From positions 556,001 through 620,000 of the forward strand of contig NZ_AOGZ02000014.1 of NCBI RefSeq assembly GCF_000332515.2: a stretch of DNA of 64,000 nucleotides, in the 5' to 3' direction. The DNA is from Leptospira wolbachii serovar Codice str. CDC (GTDB lineage: Bacteria > Spirochaetota > Leptospiria > Leptospirales > Leptospiraceae). A program made the translations under genes and the position numbers. Below, in pieces: positions 1 through 9,618 of this stretch (position 1 is its first letter; the number at the start of each line of letters is the position of its first letter). The notes beneath the pieces were generated by a model. The model worked only from the letters and a program-made list of their open reading frames with translations. It searched no databases and had not been told where the DNA came from.

Positions 1-44
1 GATTAAGTTAGGATGTACAATTTGAAACTTGAAAGTTAAAATTT

Positions 45-734
45 TTAATTTCCAACCCAGCGGTAACCAATCCCAGGTTCTGTAAGTAACAAGTGGGGAT
101 TACTGGGTGAATCTTCAATTTTTTTTCGGAGTTGTGTGATATGAACTCGCAAAGAATTCATTTCATTGAGTGCTTGATCTCCCCAGATTTTTTTAATCAA
201 TACATCATGAGTGATTACTTTACCGGAATTTTTAATGAGAAAGGTAAGGATTTGGAATTCCGTTGGGGTCAGCCGAATCGGGATATTATTTTTAATGACC
301 TGGTAGTTTACAAAATCTACACTTAAGTTTTCTCTTTCCCAATTCGATGGCGTCTCTTCTACGGGTAGGCGACGTAAAGCAGTGCGAATCCTGGCTAACA
401 GTTCCCCCATACTAAAGGGTTTAGTAATGTAATCATCAGCGCCTGAATCAAGTAAGGCAATTTTATCTTCTTCTGAACTCATCACAGATAAAACAATAAA
501 AGGGATTTCAGAAAAGGTTCTTATTTCCTTAATGACTTCCAACCCACTTCCATCTGGTAGTTGTAAATCGAGTAAAACTAATTTGGGTGAATTTAAAGCA
601 ACGGATTCAATGGCTTCTTTTTTAGAAACAGCTTCGATAGTTTCGTAACCTTTTGCCTCCAATGCAATATGAAGCATTTTTCGGATGGCGCTGTCATCAT
701 CTACAAGAAGAATCAAATCCTTTAGCATAATCAT
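45..734 (-). CDS. kdpE: KdpE, potassium-responsive response regulator
   Basis: Cytoplasmic response regulator of the OmpR/PhoB type that pairs with KdpD and switches on the Kdp potassium pump. Residues 8-120 form the receiver domain, with an acidic cluster (VDDD) near residue 11 and the likely phosphoacceptor D56 in LLDLQLPDG. Residues about 130-228 form a winged-helix DNA-binding domain. The length (229 aa) is normal. It is the last gene of the kdp operon and starts 6 bp after the kdpD stop. An alternative start two codons downstream (MLKDL) is equally possible. Identity is firm because of the domain order and the operon. Confidence 0.95.
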   Translation of the reverse strand: MIMLKDLILLVDDDSAIRKMLHIALEAKGYETIEAVSKKEAIESVALNSPKLVLLDLQLPDGSGLEVIKEIRTFSEIPFIVLSVMSSEEDKIALLDSGADDYITKPFSMGELLARIRTALRRLPVEETPSNWERENLSVDFVNYQVIKNNIPIRLTPTEFQILTFLIKNSGKVITHDVLIKKIWGDQALNEMNSLRVHITQLRKKIEDSPSNPHLLLTEPGIGYRWVGN

Positions 735-740
735 TCTATA

Positions 741-3317
741 TTATGATAAGTATGGAATGTCAATGAGAAAGCTCGCCCCTCCTTCTTTTCGATTCGTCGC
801 TTCAATACTTCCGCCATGTAGTTCAATGATTGACTTAGAGATAGCAAGTCCGAGACCAGTGCCAATTTTCCCCGAGGATTCTCCTCTATAAAATTTTTGG
901 AAAATACGTGAGGAATCAAGAGGAAGGCCATTTCCATTATCCTCCACAATCCATTGTAAACCATCTCCTTCTCTTTGCAATGAAACCCAAATGATTGATC
1001 CAGAAGGAGTGTACATACAGGCATTATACAAAAGATTAAAAATTGCATGAGAAAAGAGCACTCGATCAAGTTCAATAGGTAAATCGCAATCATTCAAATT
1101 AACTTTTATCGAATGATTGGTTTTATTTTTTCCTAAATAGGAAATCGCATCCTGGATAACATCAGATGGATATACTTTTTCTTTCTTTAAAGTTAAATAC
1201 CCAGATTCAATACGACTTATATCTAATAGATTTCCAAGAAGTAAATTCAGCACAAGAGAACTTTCTTGGATTTCTTCCAACAATCCCTTTCGTGCAACTG
1301 GATCGGATCCAATATCTGGATCAAGTAAAGCAGATGCAGATCCTTGTATCGATGTCAGTGGAGTTTTTAATTCATGAGACAAAGAATTAAAAACTAAATT
1401 GTATAATTTTTCTGACTCTTTTAATAAAAAATTCTTTCTTGAGTCTTCTGATAGTATATCTCGATCCAATGCTAACGCTACCTGGTTGGCCACAGTATTC
1501 AAAAGTATTTCCTGCTCTAAACTTGGTTCGGTGGATGTGGTTACATTGATAACTCCTGTGATTCCTCCCGGAGATAATAACGGATAAAAGGTTGCTTGGG
1601 ATAACGGCAAAGTCTCCGTATACTTTCCTGCGGGTTTTGCATTTTTAATGGTCCAGGATGCCACAGCCAAATCCTTGGAATCTGCAATTATTGGCGTAAA
1701 TTCCCCTCCTTGATAAAAATGCAAATGAACAGGAAAAGGAAAAATACGTTTAAAAAATGAATCCCCCGTTTTGATAATCTCAGAAGCTGAGGAAGTTTTT
1801 GATAAATTTTGAGTGAGCTCATAAAGAATAGAAAGTTTTTCTTCTCGCGACCTAAGTTTAGATTCATTTTTTTTAAGCCTTGCCGTAAGTCCTCCATTGA
1901 TGAGTGCAATCAACATAAAGATCACAAACATCAATGCGTCTTCCAATTTAGAAATATAGAATGTATAAAGAGGCGGAATAAATAGAAAATTCCAGAAAGA
2001 AGCGGATAAGATTGCCGCAAGTAATACGGGACCACGACTAAAAAACATCCCTAGTAAAGCAACATAGAATAAATACAAAATCGAAATGGTCCAATAGCCT
2101 ATGTAAGAAAGTAAAAATTGGTTACATAAGGTAACAACAGATGTCAGTGCAAAAACGGCTGCGTATTGTCGAATTCCCGAAGACGGGATTAACTTTTTAT
2201 AAAAATCAAACTGAAAAGACCGATTGTCCGAATAAGGAACGATAATTATTTCCACATCGCGAAGTTGTTTTATAATCTTTGAAGCAATATTTTTTTGAAA
2301 CAAACCCTGAAAAAAACTCTTTTTGGCACCGCCTATCACCAAACGATGAATGCGTTTTTCATGAACGGCTGCCACTATTCCAACAACAGGATCCGATTCA
2401 TGTGAATGAACTACTTCTGCACCTAATTCTTTTGCAAAACGAATATGCGCTCGGATGGAATTTGCAGAGTCCAAATTTCGATCTTCTTCATTTTCAGAAA
2501 AAACTGCATACAATTCGGAGTTTCTTTCCAATGCCAATCTTTTTGCATTTCGAAGAAGTGTTTTCGAATGGGGACTTGCCGAGATAGCAACCATAATCCT
2601 TTCTCGGCCTTGGGGCATTCTTTTCTCTACATATTTTGCCGTGTAGGTTAACGATAATTCTCGAAGATAAGTTAAATTCTCTTTACGGAAAAAATTCTCC
2701 TTCGCAGAAACAACTTTCTCTGAAATGTATACTTTCCCTTCAGACAATCTTTTTAATAATTCATCAGGGATAATGTCAATTAACACCAGCTCATCTGCCC
2801 TCTCCAATATACTATCTGGAATGGTTTCTTTTACTGGGCTTTGGATGATTTTTTCGATAGAATCAACTTGGCTTTCTAAATGTTGAACATTGACTGTAGA
2901 AAGAACATGAATCCCAGAATCGAGCAATGAAAATATATCTTGGTATCTTTTTTTATTCACTGAGCCAGGAATATTAGTATGAGCCAATTCATCAACTAAC
3001 ACATAACTTGGTCGGTCTTTTAGAATTCTTTCAACATCCATTTCCTCCCATACTTTCCCACGATACTCAATTTTTTTCAAAGGCACCCATTCGAGGCCAT
3101 CAATCAATGCCTTGGTATCCACTCTTCCGTGACTTTCCACGATTCCAATCCGAACATCTTCACCTTCTTCTTTTAAATGATGGGCCTCAGTTAACATGGC
3201 ATAGGTTTTGCCCACACCGGGAGACATTCCAAAATAAACTTTCAGGATACCCTTTTTCTTTGGCTCTTCTTGGTTGGCTATTGAGAGAAAGTCTTCCGGG
3301 CGTTTTCCTTCATTCAT
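741..3317 (-). CDS. kdpD: KdpD, potassium/turgor sensor histidine kinase
   Basis: Membrane sensor kinase that phosphorylates KdpE when potassium is limiting. Its 858 residues give the full KdpD layout: an N-terminal KdpD domain with Walker A SPGVGKT near residues 32-38, a universal-stress-like domain (about 240-360), four membrane helices (about 390-480), a GAF-like segment, a HisKA domain with the phospho-accepting His about residue 648 in SHELKTPL, and a HATPase domain with DNGNGLP and GTGLGLA. It overlaps the kdpC end by 8 bp, which suggests translational coupling. Confidence 0.96.
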   Translation of the reverse strand: MNEGKRPEDFLSIANQEEPKKKGILKVYFGMSPGVGKTYAMLTEAHHLKEEGEDVRIGIVESHGRVDTKALIDGLEWVPLKKIEYRGKVWEEMDVERILKDRPSYVLVDELAHTNIPGSVNKKRYQDIFSLLDSGIHVLSTVNVQHLESQVDSIEKIIQSPVKETIPDSILERADELVLIDIIPDELLKRLSEGKVYISEKVVSAKENFFRKENLTYLRELSLTYTAKYVEKRMPQGRERIMVAISASPHSKTLLRNAKRLALERNSELYAVFSENEEDRNLDSANSIRAHIRFAKELGAEVVHSHESDPVVGIVAAVHEKRIHRLVIGGAKKSFFQGLFQKNIASKIIKQLRDVEIIIVPYSDNRSFQFDFYKKLIPSSGIRQYAAVFALTSVVTLCNQFLLSYIGYWTISILYLFYVALLGMFFSRGPVLLAAILSASFWNFLFIPPLYTFYISKLEDALMFVIFMLIALINGGLTARLKKNESKLRSREEKLSILYELTQNLSKTSSASEIIKTGDSFFKRIFPFPVHLHFYQGGEFTPIIADSKDLAVASWTIKNAKPAGKYTETLPLSQATFYPLLSPGGITGVINVTTSTEPSLEQEILLNTVANQVALALDRDILSEDSRKNFLLKESEKLYNLVFNSLSHELKTPLTSIQGSASALLDPDIGSDPVARKGLLEEIQESSLVLNLLLGNLLDISRIESGYLTLKKEKVYPSDVIQDAISYLGKNKTNHSIKVNLNDCDLPIELDRVLFSHAIFNLLYNACMYTPSGSIIWVSLQREGDGLQWIVEDNGNGLPLDSSRIFQKFYRGESSGKIGTGLGLAISKSIIELHGGSIEATNRKEGGASFLIDIPYLS

Positions 3318-3888
3318 GGATTATTTGTCTCCAAGATAGATTTAATTTAGTAACATTGATTCTTTCGCGTCCTACAAAACCCAAAAGTGGGTATTCCGTA
3401 TGTTTCAAAATCAATTCATTTATTTGATCCAAAGGAACCTTCCCTTCTTTCGCGAGTACTTTTGCCTGCTCGTATGCGCAAATTGGAGTAATATGGGGAT
3501 CTAACCCAGATCCTGATGTATAGAGTAATTCATTACATTCATCTTTACTAATCCCCGCAGCTTCCAAATCAAGGATTCGTTCCTCAATTAATTTCTTTAA
3601 ATCCAAACTGGAAGGACTTAAATTGGAGGCACCACTGGGAAGAGTTCCATAAGAAGCTGCACTGGGACGATAGCGAAACATCGCTTTGGATGTTATGTTT
3701 TGCGCAAGTAACTCCGAACCAACTACCCTTCCTTTTTCAACTAACAAACTACCATTTGCCTTAAAAGGAAAAAATGAAGAAGTTAAACCAGTGACCGCAA
3801 GTGGATAAAAAAATCCTAATATTAACAAAGATAAAAATCCGAATCGGATCGCAAGTTCCCATTGATTTGCTGTTTCATTCAATTTCAT
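3310..3888 (-). CDS. kdpC: KdpC, potassium-transporting ATPase subunit C
   Basis: Small subunit that stabilises the KdpA-KdpB complex and supports ATP binding. It is 192 aa long with one N-terminal membrane helix (about residues 18-40), followed by a periplasmic domain with the family signature SGLDPHITP near residue 126. This matches the family's usual length and layout. Its start overlaps the kdpB stop by 4 bp (ATGA), typical of coupled translation in kdp operons. Confidence 0.95.
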   Translation of the reverse strand: MKLNETANQWELAIRFGFLSLLILGFFYPLAVTGLTSSFFPFKANGSLLVEKGRVVGSELLAQNITSKAMFRYRPSAASYGTLPSGASNLSPSSLDLKKLIEERILDLEAAGISKDECNELLYTSGSGLDPHITPICAYEQAKVLAKEGKVPLDQINELILKHTEYPLLGFVGRERINVTKLNLSWRQIIHE

Positions 3889-5939
3889 AAAACTCCTCCT
3901 GATAAAATTAGGTCGATAAGTTTGATTCCCAAAAAAGGGAAAATCATTCCCCCTCCTCCATAGATAATAAAGTTTCGAAGTAATGCTTGGTCTGGTGACT
4001 TAGGCACATACTTCACACCTCGAAGTGACAAAGGAATAAGAGCAGGGATCACAAGAGCATTGAAGATCACTGCAGATAAAATGGCATTGTCCGGATTTGA
4101 TAACTGCATGATGTTTAAGGGAGCTAAGGGTAAAAACAAAGCAGGGAGAATGGCAAAATATTTTGCAATGTCATTGGCGATACTAAATGTAGTGAGTGCC
4201 CCTCGTGTCATTAATAGCTGTTTACCAATTTCCACAATTTCGATAAGTTTACTTGGATTACTATCCAAATCTATCATATTACCAGCTTCCCTTGCGGTTT
4301 GTGTTCCTGTGTTCATGGCCACACCCACATCGGACTGTGCGAGGGCCGGTGCATCATTGGTTCCGTCACCAATCATGGCGACCAAATATCCGTTAGCTTG
4401 TTCTTCTCGAATCCGTTTCAACTTTGCCTCAGGAGTGGCTTCTGCAATAAAATCATCCACTCCTGCTTCCGCAGCAATGGCGGCAGCTGTGAGAGGATTG
4501 TCTCCAGTGATCATTACTGTTCGAATTCCCATCCTTCTTAGATAGGCGAATCGTTCCTTTAGTCCACCTTTCACGATATCTTTCAATTCAATGATTCCTA
4601 ATAATTGGTTTCCTTCAGAAACAAGAATGGGAGTACTTCCCTTTCTAGCAACTTCATCTGAGATCATTTGCATAGTTTGCGGAATGGATCCACCTAACGA
4701 TTCGATATGTTTGCGAATTGCATCAAAAGCACCTTTCCGGATGTTTCGAATTTCTTTCCCATTTTCAGAAATCTCAACACCACTCATACGAGTTGAAGCA
4801 GAAAAAGGTATCCAATTCACTTCCAAGGATTTTAAGTTCCTTTCTCGAATGGCAAATCTTTGTTTGGCGAGAACCACGATTGATCTCCCTTCCGGTGTTT
4901 CATCAGACAAGGAAGAAAGTTGAGCCGCATCTGCTAATTCTTCTTCGGTGATACCCACAGAAGGAAAGAAGTTATTTGCCTCCCGATTTCCCAATGTTAT
5001 CGTACCGGTTTTATCCAACAACAAAACATGAATGTCACCTGCAGCTTCGACTGCCTTTCCACTTTTGGCAATGACGTTGTATCGAATCAACCGTTCCATT
5101 CCAGAAATTCCGATGGCACTTAGTAAAGCAGCGATGGTTGTCGGAATCAAACAAACAAATAATGCGAGCCATACGGAGAAATGAAAATTCCAATTTTGTC
5201 CTAATTGATTTCCGACAAAGTGGGCAACTGGGATCAAAGATAATACTCCCAATAAAAAAAGGATTGTGAGTGCAAAAAGAACAATCCCGAGTGCCACTTC
5301 ATTGGGAGTTTTTTGCCTTGTGGCTCCTTCAATCATTGAGATCATCTTATCAATAAAACTTTCTCCAGGTTTTGTTGTGATTTTAATATACAAATGATCG
5401 GAGATCACACGAGTTCCACCCGTAACGGCGGATCTATCCCCTCCGCTTTCTCGAATCACAGGTGCAGACTCTCCCGTTACGGCTGATTCATCTACACTGG
5501 CAATTCCAGAAACTACTTCTCCATCACCGGGAATTGTAAACCCTGCTTCCACAAAAACAATATCATTGATTTTTAATTCGTTAGAAGGAATCTCGATAAA
5601 GCTCTTATCTCCCACCAATTCTACTTTTTTTGATATCGTTGAGGATCTGGATTTTCGTAAACTATCTGCTCGAGCCTTACCCCTACCCTCAGCAACGCTC
5701 TCTGCGAAGTTTGCAAAGAATAAAGTTAAAACTAACCAAAAGAAGATGGGAAGTTCCTTATGGAAGGGAATCCCAACGAACGAATAGTATATAATCTGCA
5801 AAAAAAGAATCAGAGTTCCAATCCAAACCGTCGCCATCACTGGATTAGAAAATGCATATTTTGGAGAAAACTTTTGTAAAGCATTCCAGAATGAAATGTT
5901 TAAAAGTTCTTTAGATATCATATTTTTAGTATTTCCCAT
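3885..5939 (-). CDS. kdpB: KdpB, potassium-transporting P-type ATPase subunit
   Basis: ATP-hydrolysing P-type ATPase subunit that energises high-affinity K+ uptake. The phosphorylation motif DKTGTIT places the catalytic Asp at residue 309. TGES lies at residues 155-158; in the family the Ser of this motif is an inhibitory phosphorylation site. The hinge motif [12 protein letters not shown] and [10 protein letters not shown] are intact. Membrane helices lie near residues 35-80, 215-280 and in the C-terminal third. The length (684 aa) is normal. It lies 9 bp after kdpA and overlaps kdpC. Confidence 0.97.
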   Translation of the reverse strand: MGNTKNMISKELLNISFWNALQKFSPKYAFSNPVMATVWIGTLILFLQIIYYSFVGIPFHKELPIFFWLVLTLFFANFAESVAEGRGKARADSLRKSRSSTISKKVELVGDKSFIEIPSNELKINDIVFVEAGFTIPGDGEVVSGIASVDESAVTGESAPVIRESGGDRSAVTGGTRVISDHLYIKITTKPGESFIDKMISMIEGATRQKTPNEVALGIVLFALTILFLLGVLSLIPVAHFVGNQLGQNWNFHFSVWLALFVCLIPTTIAALLSAIGISGMERLIRYNVIAKSGKAVEAAGDIHVLLLDKTGTITLGNREANNFFPSVGITEEELADAAQLSSLSDETPEGRSIVVLAKQRFAIRERNLKSLEVNWIPFSASTRMSGVEISENGKEIRNIRKGAFDAIRKHIESLGGSIPQTMQMISDEVARKGSTPILVSEGNQLLGIIELKDIVKGGLKERFAYLRRMGIRTVMITGDNPLTAAAIAAEAGVDDFIAEATPEAKLKRIREEQANGYLVAMIGDGTNDAPALAQSDVGVAMNTGTQTAREAGNMIDLDSNPSKLIEIVEIGKQLLMTRGALTTFSIANDIAKYFAILPALFLPLAPLNIMQLSNPDNAILSAVIFNALVIPALIPLSLRGVKYVPKSPDQALLRNFIIYGGGGMIFPFLGIKLIDLILSGGVL

Positions 5940-5948
5940 ACAATCCTC

Positions 5949-7586
5949 TTAAAAGAAAATTCCCTTCCCTATCAGCAACTGCTCCAAGATGGGACCCAGC
6001 GCTAAAACGGGGAAAAATGACAAACCACAAACGATCAAAATCACACTGAAAACCAAAACTCCGAATAACAAAGTATCTGATTTAAAGTTTCCATCAGTAG
6101 CTTTAGTCGTAATTTTTCCACCTAAACTCCCTGCCACAAAAACTACCGCATAAATCACGCTAAACCGTCCAACTAACATAGAAAATCCGAGAGATAAATT
6201 TCCCCAAAGGGAATCAGCTGAGAAACCTGCGAACGCTGATCCGTTATTGCCAGAAGCCGAACTATAAGCATATAGTATTTGCGATAAAGCATGAGGCCCC
6301 TTGGCGGTATAACCAGATTCTAGAAATATCGTGATTGTAGTTCCGACTAAAATACAAACGGTAGGTGCCAGGATTCCAAATAGAGTCCATTTAATTTCAT
6401 AACTTCCTATTTTCTTCCCAAAATATTCGGGAGTCCGACCAGTCATGAGCCCTGACAAAAACACTGTGAGTATTAGAAATAAAAACATTCCATACATACC
6501 TGTGCCAACTCCCCCAAAGATAATCTCACCTAACATCATCTGAAAAATAGCAATCCCTCCCGCTAAAGGCGAATAACTATCATGCATAGAATTGACAGAT
6601 CCATTGGAAGCAGCCGTTGTAGACGATAACCAAAGGGTGGATTCAGTTAAGGTAAACCTGGTCTCTTTACCCTCCCAAAAACCGGGATTGTTCCATTCTG
6701 AATAGAAAACACAAACAAAACCTAGTATAAAAAAAGCCAACATCACAAAGAAAATTACCCAAGCATGGCGAAATGAATTTGTGATTTTGCCGTATAAAAA
6801 TACGCAAGAAGCTGGCAAAAAGAGAATCGAAAACATTTGAATGAAGTTTGATATAGGTGTTGGATTCTCAAAAGGATGAGCACTATTTACGCCGAAAAAT
6901 CCACCCCCATTGGTACCAATTTGTTTGATTGCAATTTGAGAAGCAGCAGGTCCCATAGGAACGGTCTGCGGTGATCCATCGATTCCCAAAGCTTGTATTG
7001 GCTCTTGGAAGGATTGAATGACACCCTGACCCACCAAAAGAATGGCAACAAAAAACGAAATGGGTAGAAGTATATAAAAGGTAGAACGGAATAAATCCTG
7101 CCAAAAATTCCCAAACTTAAGTGTCGAAGAAGCTACCATCGATCGACTTACGAATGTTAATATTGATATTCCAACCCCTGCACTAAGAAAATTTTGCGGA
7201 GTGAGTCCTAACATTTGCGAAAAATTACTAAGTTGACTCTCACCAGAATATGCCTGCCAATTTGTATTTGTGATAAAGGAAATGGTTGTGTTTAAGGCCA
7301 AATCCCAATCCATTCCCGAAATACCGAGTGGATTCATTGGTAAAATATTTTGATATTTTAGGATCAAAAATAAGATCACTCCTCCTAGAAGATGAAACAC
7401 AAACATACTGCTTAAGTATTGTTTTGGAGTTTGCGAGGGGGGATCACCGGAATAAAGGAAACGATTGAATAATGATTCAAACGGTAAAACTTTTGCATTT
7501 AATACAAAAGCCATATAGTAGCCGACAAAGGGTGAAACTAGTATCAGTAGCCCAACAAAAAAGGGGAAATAGAGTAACTCAACCAT
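5949..7586 (-). CDS. kdpA: KdpA, potassium-transporting ATPase channel subunit
   Basis: Channel-like membrane subunit that binds and moves K+. At 545 aa it has about ten membrane helices. Four selectivity-filter-like loops of the superfamily of K+ transporters are visible: TNTNWQAYSGES, GTNGGGFFGVNSAHP, MTGRTPEY and SGNNGSAFAGF. It is the first gene of kdpABCDE. No separate kdpF reading frame was found before it, although KdpF is so short that it can be missed. Confidence 0.97.
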   Translation of the reverse strand: MVELLYFPFFVGLLILVSPFVGYYMAFVLNAKVLPFESLFNRFLYSGDPPSQTPKQYLSSMFVFHLLGGVILFLILKYQNILPMNPLGISGMDWDLALNTTISFITNTNWQAYSGESQLSNFSQMLGLTPQNFLSAGVGISILTFVSRSMVASSTLKFGNFWQDLFRSTFYILLPISFFVAILLVGQGVIQSFQEPIQALGIDGSPQTVPMGPAASQIAIKQIGTNGGGFFGVNSAHPFENPTPISNFIQMFSILFLPASCVFLYGKITNSFRHAWVIFFVMLAFFILGFVCVFYSEWNNPGFWEGKETRFTLTESTLWLSSTTAASNGSVNSMHDSYSPLAGGIAIFQMMLGEIIFGGVGTGMYGMFLFLILTVFLSGLMTGRTPEYFGKKIGSYEIKWTLFGILAPTVCILVGTTITIFLESGYTAKGPHALSQILYAYSSASGNNGSAFAGFSADSLWGNLSLGFSMLVGRFSVIYAVVFVAGSLGGKITTKATDGNFKSDTLLFGVLVFSVILIVCGLSFFPVLALGPILEQLLIGKGIFF

Positions 7587-7652
7587 AAGTAAATTCTCTC
7601 ATGGTTTACTCTGAAGGTAAAGAGCCACCGGCTTAAGGCAACAGGTTAAGAC

Positions 7653-7669
7653 ATTAAGAAAAGATTAAG
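7653..7669 (-). promoter_or_regulatory. Candidate KdpE direct-repeat site before kdpA
   Basis: In the 88-bp gap before kdpA the coding-direction strand carries CTTAAT twice with 11-bp spacing, followed by two further CTTAA words closer to the gene. Response regulators of the OmpR/PhoB family usually bind direct repeats of about 10-11 bp. This is the only stretch that can hold the kdp promoter. Assignment to KdpE is inference from position and repeat geometry. Confidence 0.4.
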
Positions 7670-7674
7670 TTTTT

Positions 7675-8463
7675 TTACTCCTTCCAAGTCGGAAAATAAA
7701 CTACAAGAGCCCAAACCAAAATAAGAAAAATAAAAAACAAAATAGAAAAAATTCCCTTAGTAAAAAATTCGGAATCCAAAGATCCTCGCCAAACAAGAAA
7801 CACTGAGTCTTTGGCTAAAGGTAGCTCCTCCCCATCCCAGATGGGATCTTGTAAAACCACTCCTCCCGAAAACAAACTAGAAAGGTGGCATTTACTATCC
7901 TCTTTAGAATAACAAAGGGCATATAACGAAGGTTTGATTTCCTTACCTGAAACAGAACGAATCCGTTTGTATTGGAACCGGATTACCGGTCCATACACAA
8001 CTCCTCCTGACCTACGCCGAACGAGAAGCGGTGAACGAAATTCTCCCGCATCGACATCATCTAAATAAAAATCGCGGAGATACAAGTAACGGTAGTTAAG
8101 GTAATGAGACACCTCTTCGGGCAGGACTTCCATTTTTGCAGTGATCCCTAAACTATAACCAATAGAATCTCCCAAAAACAAAACGGAATTTCCTCCCGCA
8201 AGTAAGGACAAAAAAACAGCCAATAGGATTTTGAGACCGGCCTTCTTGGAAAGTAAGATTCCTAAAAACAAAACAGGTAAAAATAAAAGTAGGATGGCCC
8301 AAACAGAAATGGAGAGTGGGAAGAAGGCTCCGAAGGGGAGTAAAAAAATACCAAATCCCAAAATAAGAGAAAGTCCTGTCCAAAATATAAAAAAGGAAGA
8401 AGCGGGTTCTTCATTAGGCTCCGGTTTTTTCCGACTTTGATTTTCAACGAAACCAACAAACAT
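7675..8463 (-). CDS. Membrane protein of unknown function
   Basis: No family recognised (262 aa). The first about 25 residues are polar, with proline and glutamate. Several membrane helices follow (about residues 28-50, 52-72, 75-95). A soluble stretch of about 130 residues, probably facing outwards, comes next, and a C-terminal helix (about 235-257) ends the protein. It is the last of three tightly spaced leftward genes (gaps of 3 bp), so it probably works with the two upstream hypothetical proteins. Kdp genes follow on the same strand but have their own upstream gap. Confidence 0.75.
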   Translation of the reverse strand: MFVGFVENQSRKKPEPNEEPASSFFIFWTGLSLILGFGIFLLPFGAFFPLSISVWAILLLFLPVLFLGILLSKKAGLKILLAVFLSLLAGGNSVLFLGDSIGYSLGITAKMEVLPEEVSHYLNYRYLYLRDFYLDDVDAGEFRSPLLVRRRSGGVVYGPVIRFQYKRIRSVSGKEIKPSLYALCYSKEDSKCHLSSLFSGGVVLQDPIWDGEELPLAKDSVFLVWRGSLDSEFFTKGIFSILFFIFLILVWALVVYFPTWKE

Positions 8464-8466
8464 CCA

Positions 8467-9615
8467 TTACTCCTTTACTTCAAATGAACTGCGAATGGTT
8501 TGCCAATAGAGGTCTGCTGTTTCCTTTTCCCTTTTGGGATAAGACAAGGAAAGAAAGTATCCACGAGGTGCGTTATAAAGATAATACTCTTTCATTTCCA
8601 TTTCAACTGTATTTCCAATTTCATCCACCTCGGTCCACTCACTCAAATACTCCGATTTTGATTCTGTCCTTTTATAACCCAACTTTCGGATTTGGGTAGG
8701 TGTGAGAGAACGCATGGAATCCCAAAATCGAAAGTAATTTTTGGTATCACGTAGTGGCCTTGTTTTATCAAAACTAGAACCAATGGATAAAATAATTTTA
8801 GGAAGATTTTTCTTTTTTTTTCCAGAGGTTTGTAGTTTTAAGGCTTCATCCCATTCGGTTTGACCGGCCGGAAGGTAGTTAGATAGAAACTGTACAAAAC
8901 GTACCATTCGATAAATGGAATCTCTGTTTTCGCCATAAATTCCCAGTCGATCTCCAAATAGTCCCTCATAACGGAGTTTCGAGGAAAATCGAATCCGGTA
9001 ACGAAAGGATTCGGACTCTAAAACCAGTTGGTCTTTGGGTTTTGATTTTCCCACATAACATCCAAAAGGTTCACTCACCAAATCTAAAGGGATGGTTTGG
9101 TCTGACCATTCATTGGCTGCTCTGTTGGTAATTTCATTGGAACGAACAAGCCAATTCGGAAAAAAGCCAGGGTCGGTTTCTAGTTTCAATCGGTAACAGA
9201 GATGAATCCCTTTTCCAAGAAATACTGCTTCTTTTTCTTTACGAACCTCATACAAAGCCTCTAGTTCCTTGGCAGCAATATCGGCTTCATCCTCAACTGG
9301 AAATTCTTTATAGTATTCATCATCGATAAGAAAACGCATTTGTCCTGATGGGGAGACTAAATAGTTTCTGCCATGTGCGTCTTTTTTTTTGACTGTGGAT
9401 TGTTTGTTTTTGAATTCAGAAAGGAATCGATGGAAACTACGGCTCTCCTCTTCTTCCGCATCAGAAATCCACGCCCTTTGTAATAACGGATCCAGTATGA
9501 CTTTAGAATTCGATTCTGAAATGATAAAAAAACTAGGAAAAAAAGAAAGAATCAGGAAAATTCCAATTTGAAAAGATGGGGTAAGGAACCGAAGAGAGAA
9601 ATTCCCTCCTGACAT
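8467..9615 (-). CDS. Exported protein of unknown function
   Basis: No family recognised (382 aa). An N-terminal hydrophobic segment (about residues 14-32) looks like an uncleaved anchor or a signal peptide. The rest is soluble and rich in charged and aromatic residues, with a conserved-looking SSKLRYEGLFGDRLG stretch in the middle. It is the middle gene of a three-gene leftward operon with 3-bp spacings on both sides. Co-transcription with an acidic cytoplasmic protein and a membrane protein suggests an envelope-associated complex, but no function can be assigned. Confidence 0.7.
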   Translation of the reverse strand: MSGGNFSLRFLTPSFQIGIFLILSFFPSFFIISESNSKVILDPLLQRAWISDAEEEESRSFHRFLSEFKNKQSTVKKKDAHGRNYLVSPSGQMRFLIDDEYYKEFPVEDEADIAAKELEALYEVRKEKEAVFLGKGIHLCYRLKLETDPGFFPNWLVRSNEITNRAANEWSDQTIPLDLVSEPFGCYVGKSKPKDQLVLESESFRYRIRFSSKLRYEGLFGDRLGIYGENRDSIYRMVRFVQFLSNYLPAGQTEWDEALKLQTSGKKKKNLPKIILSIGSSFDKTRPLRDTKNYFRFWDSMRSLTPTQIRKLGYKRTESKSEYLSEWTEVDEIGNTVEMEMKEYYLYNAPRGYFLSLSYPKREKETADLYWQTIRSSFEVKE

Positions 9616-9618
9616 CTG

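Noticed and set aside
7587..7674. A kdpF gene before kdpA.
   Set aside because: No hydrophobic frame of about 25-30 codons with a ribosome-binding site could be found in the 88-bp gap.
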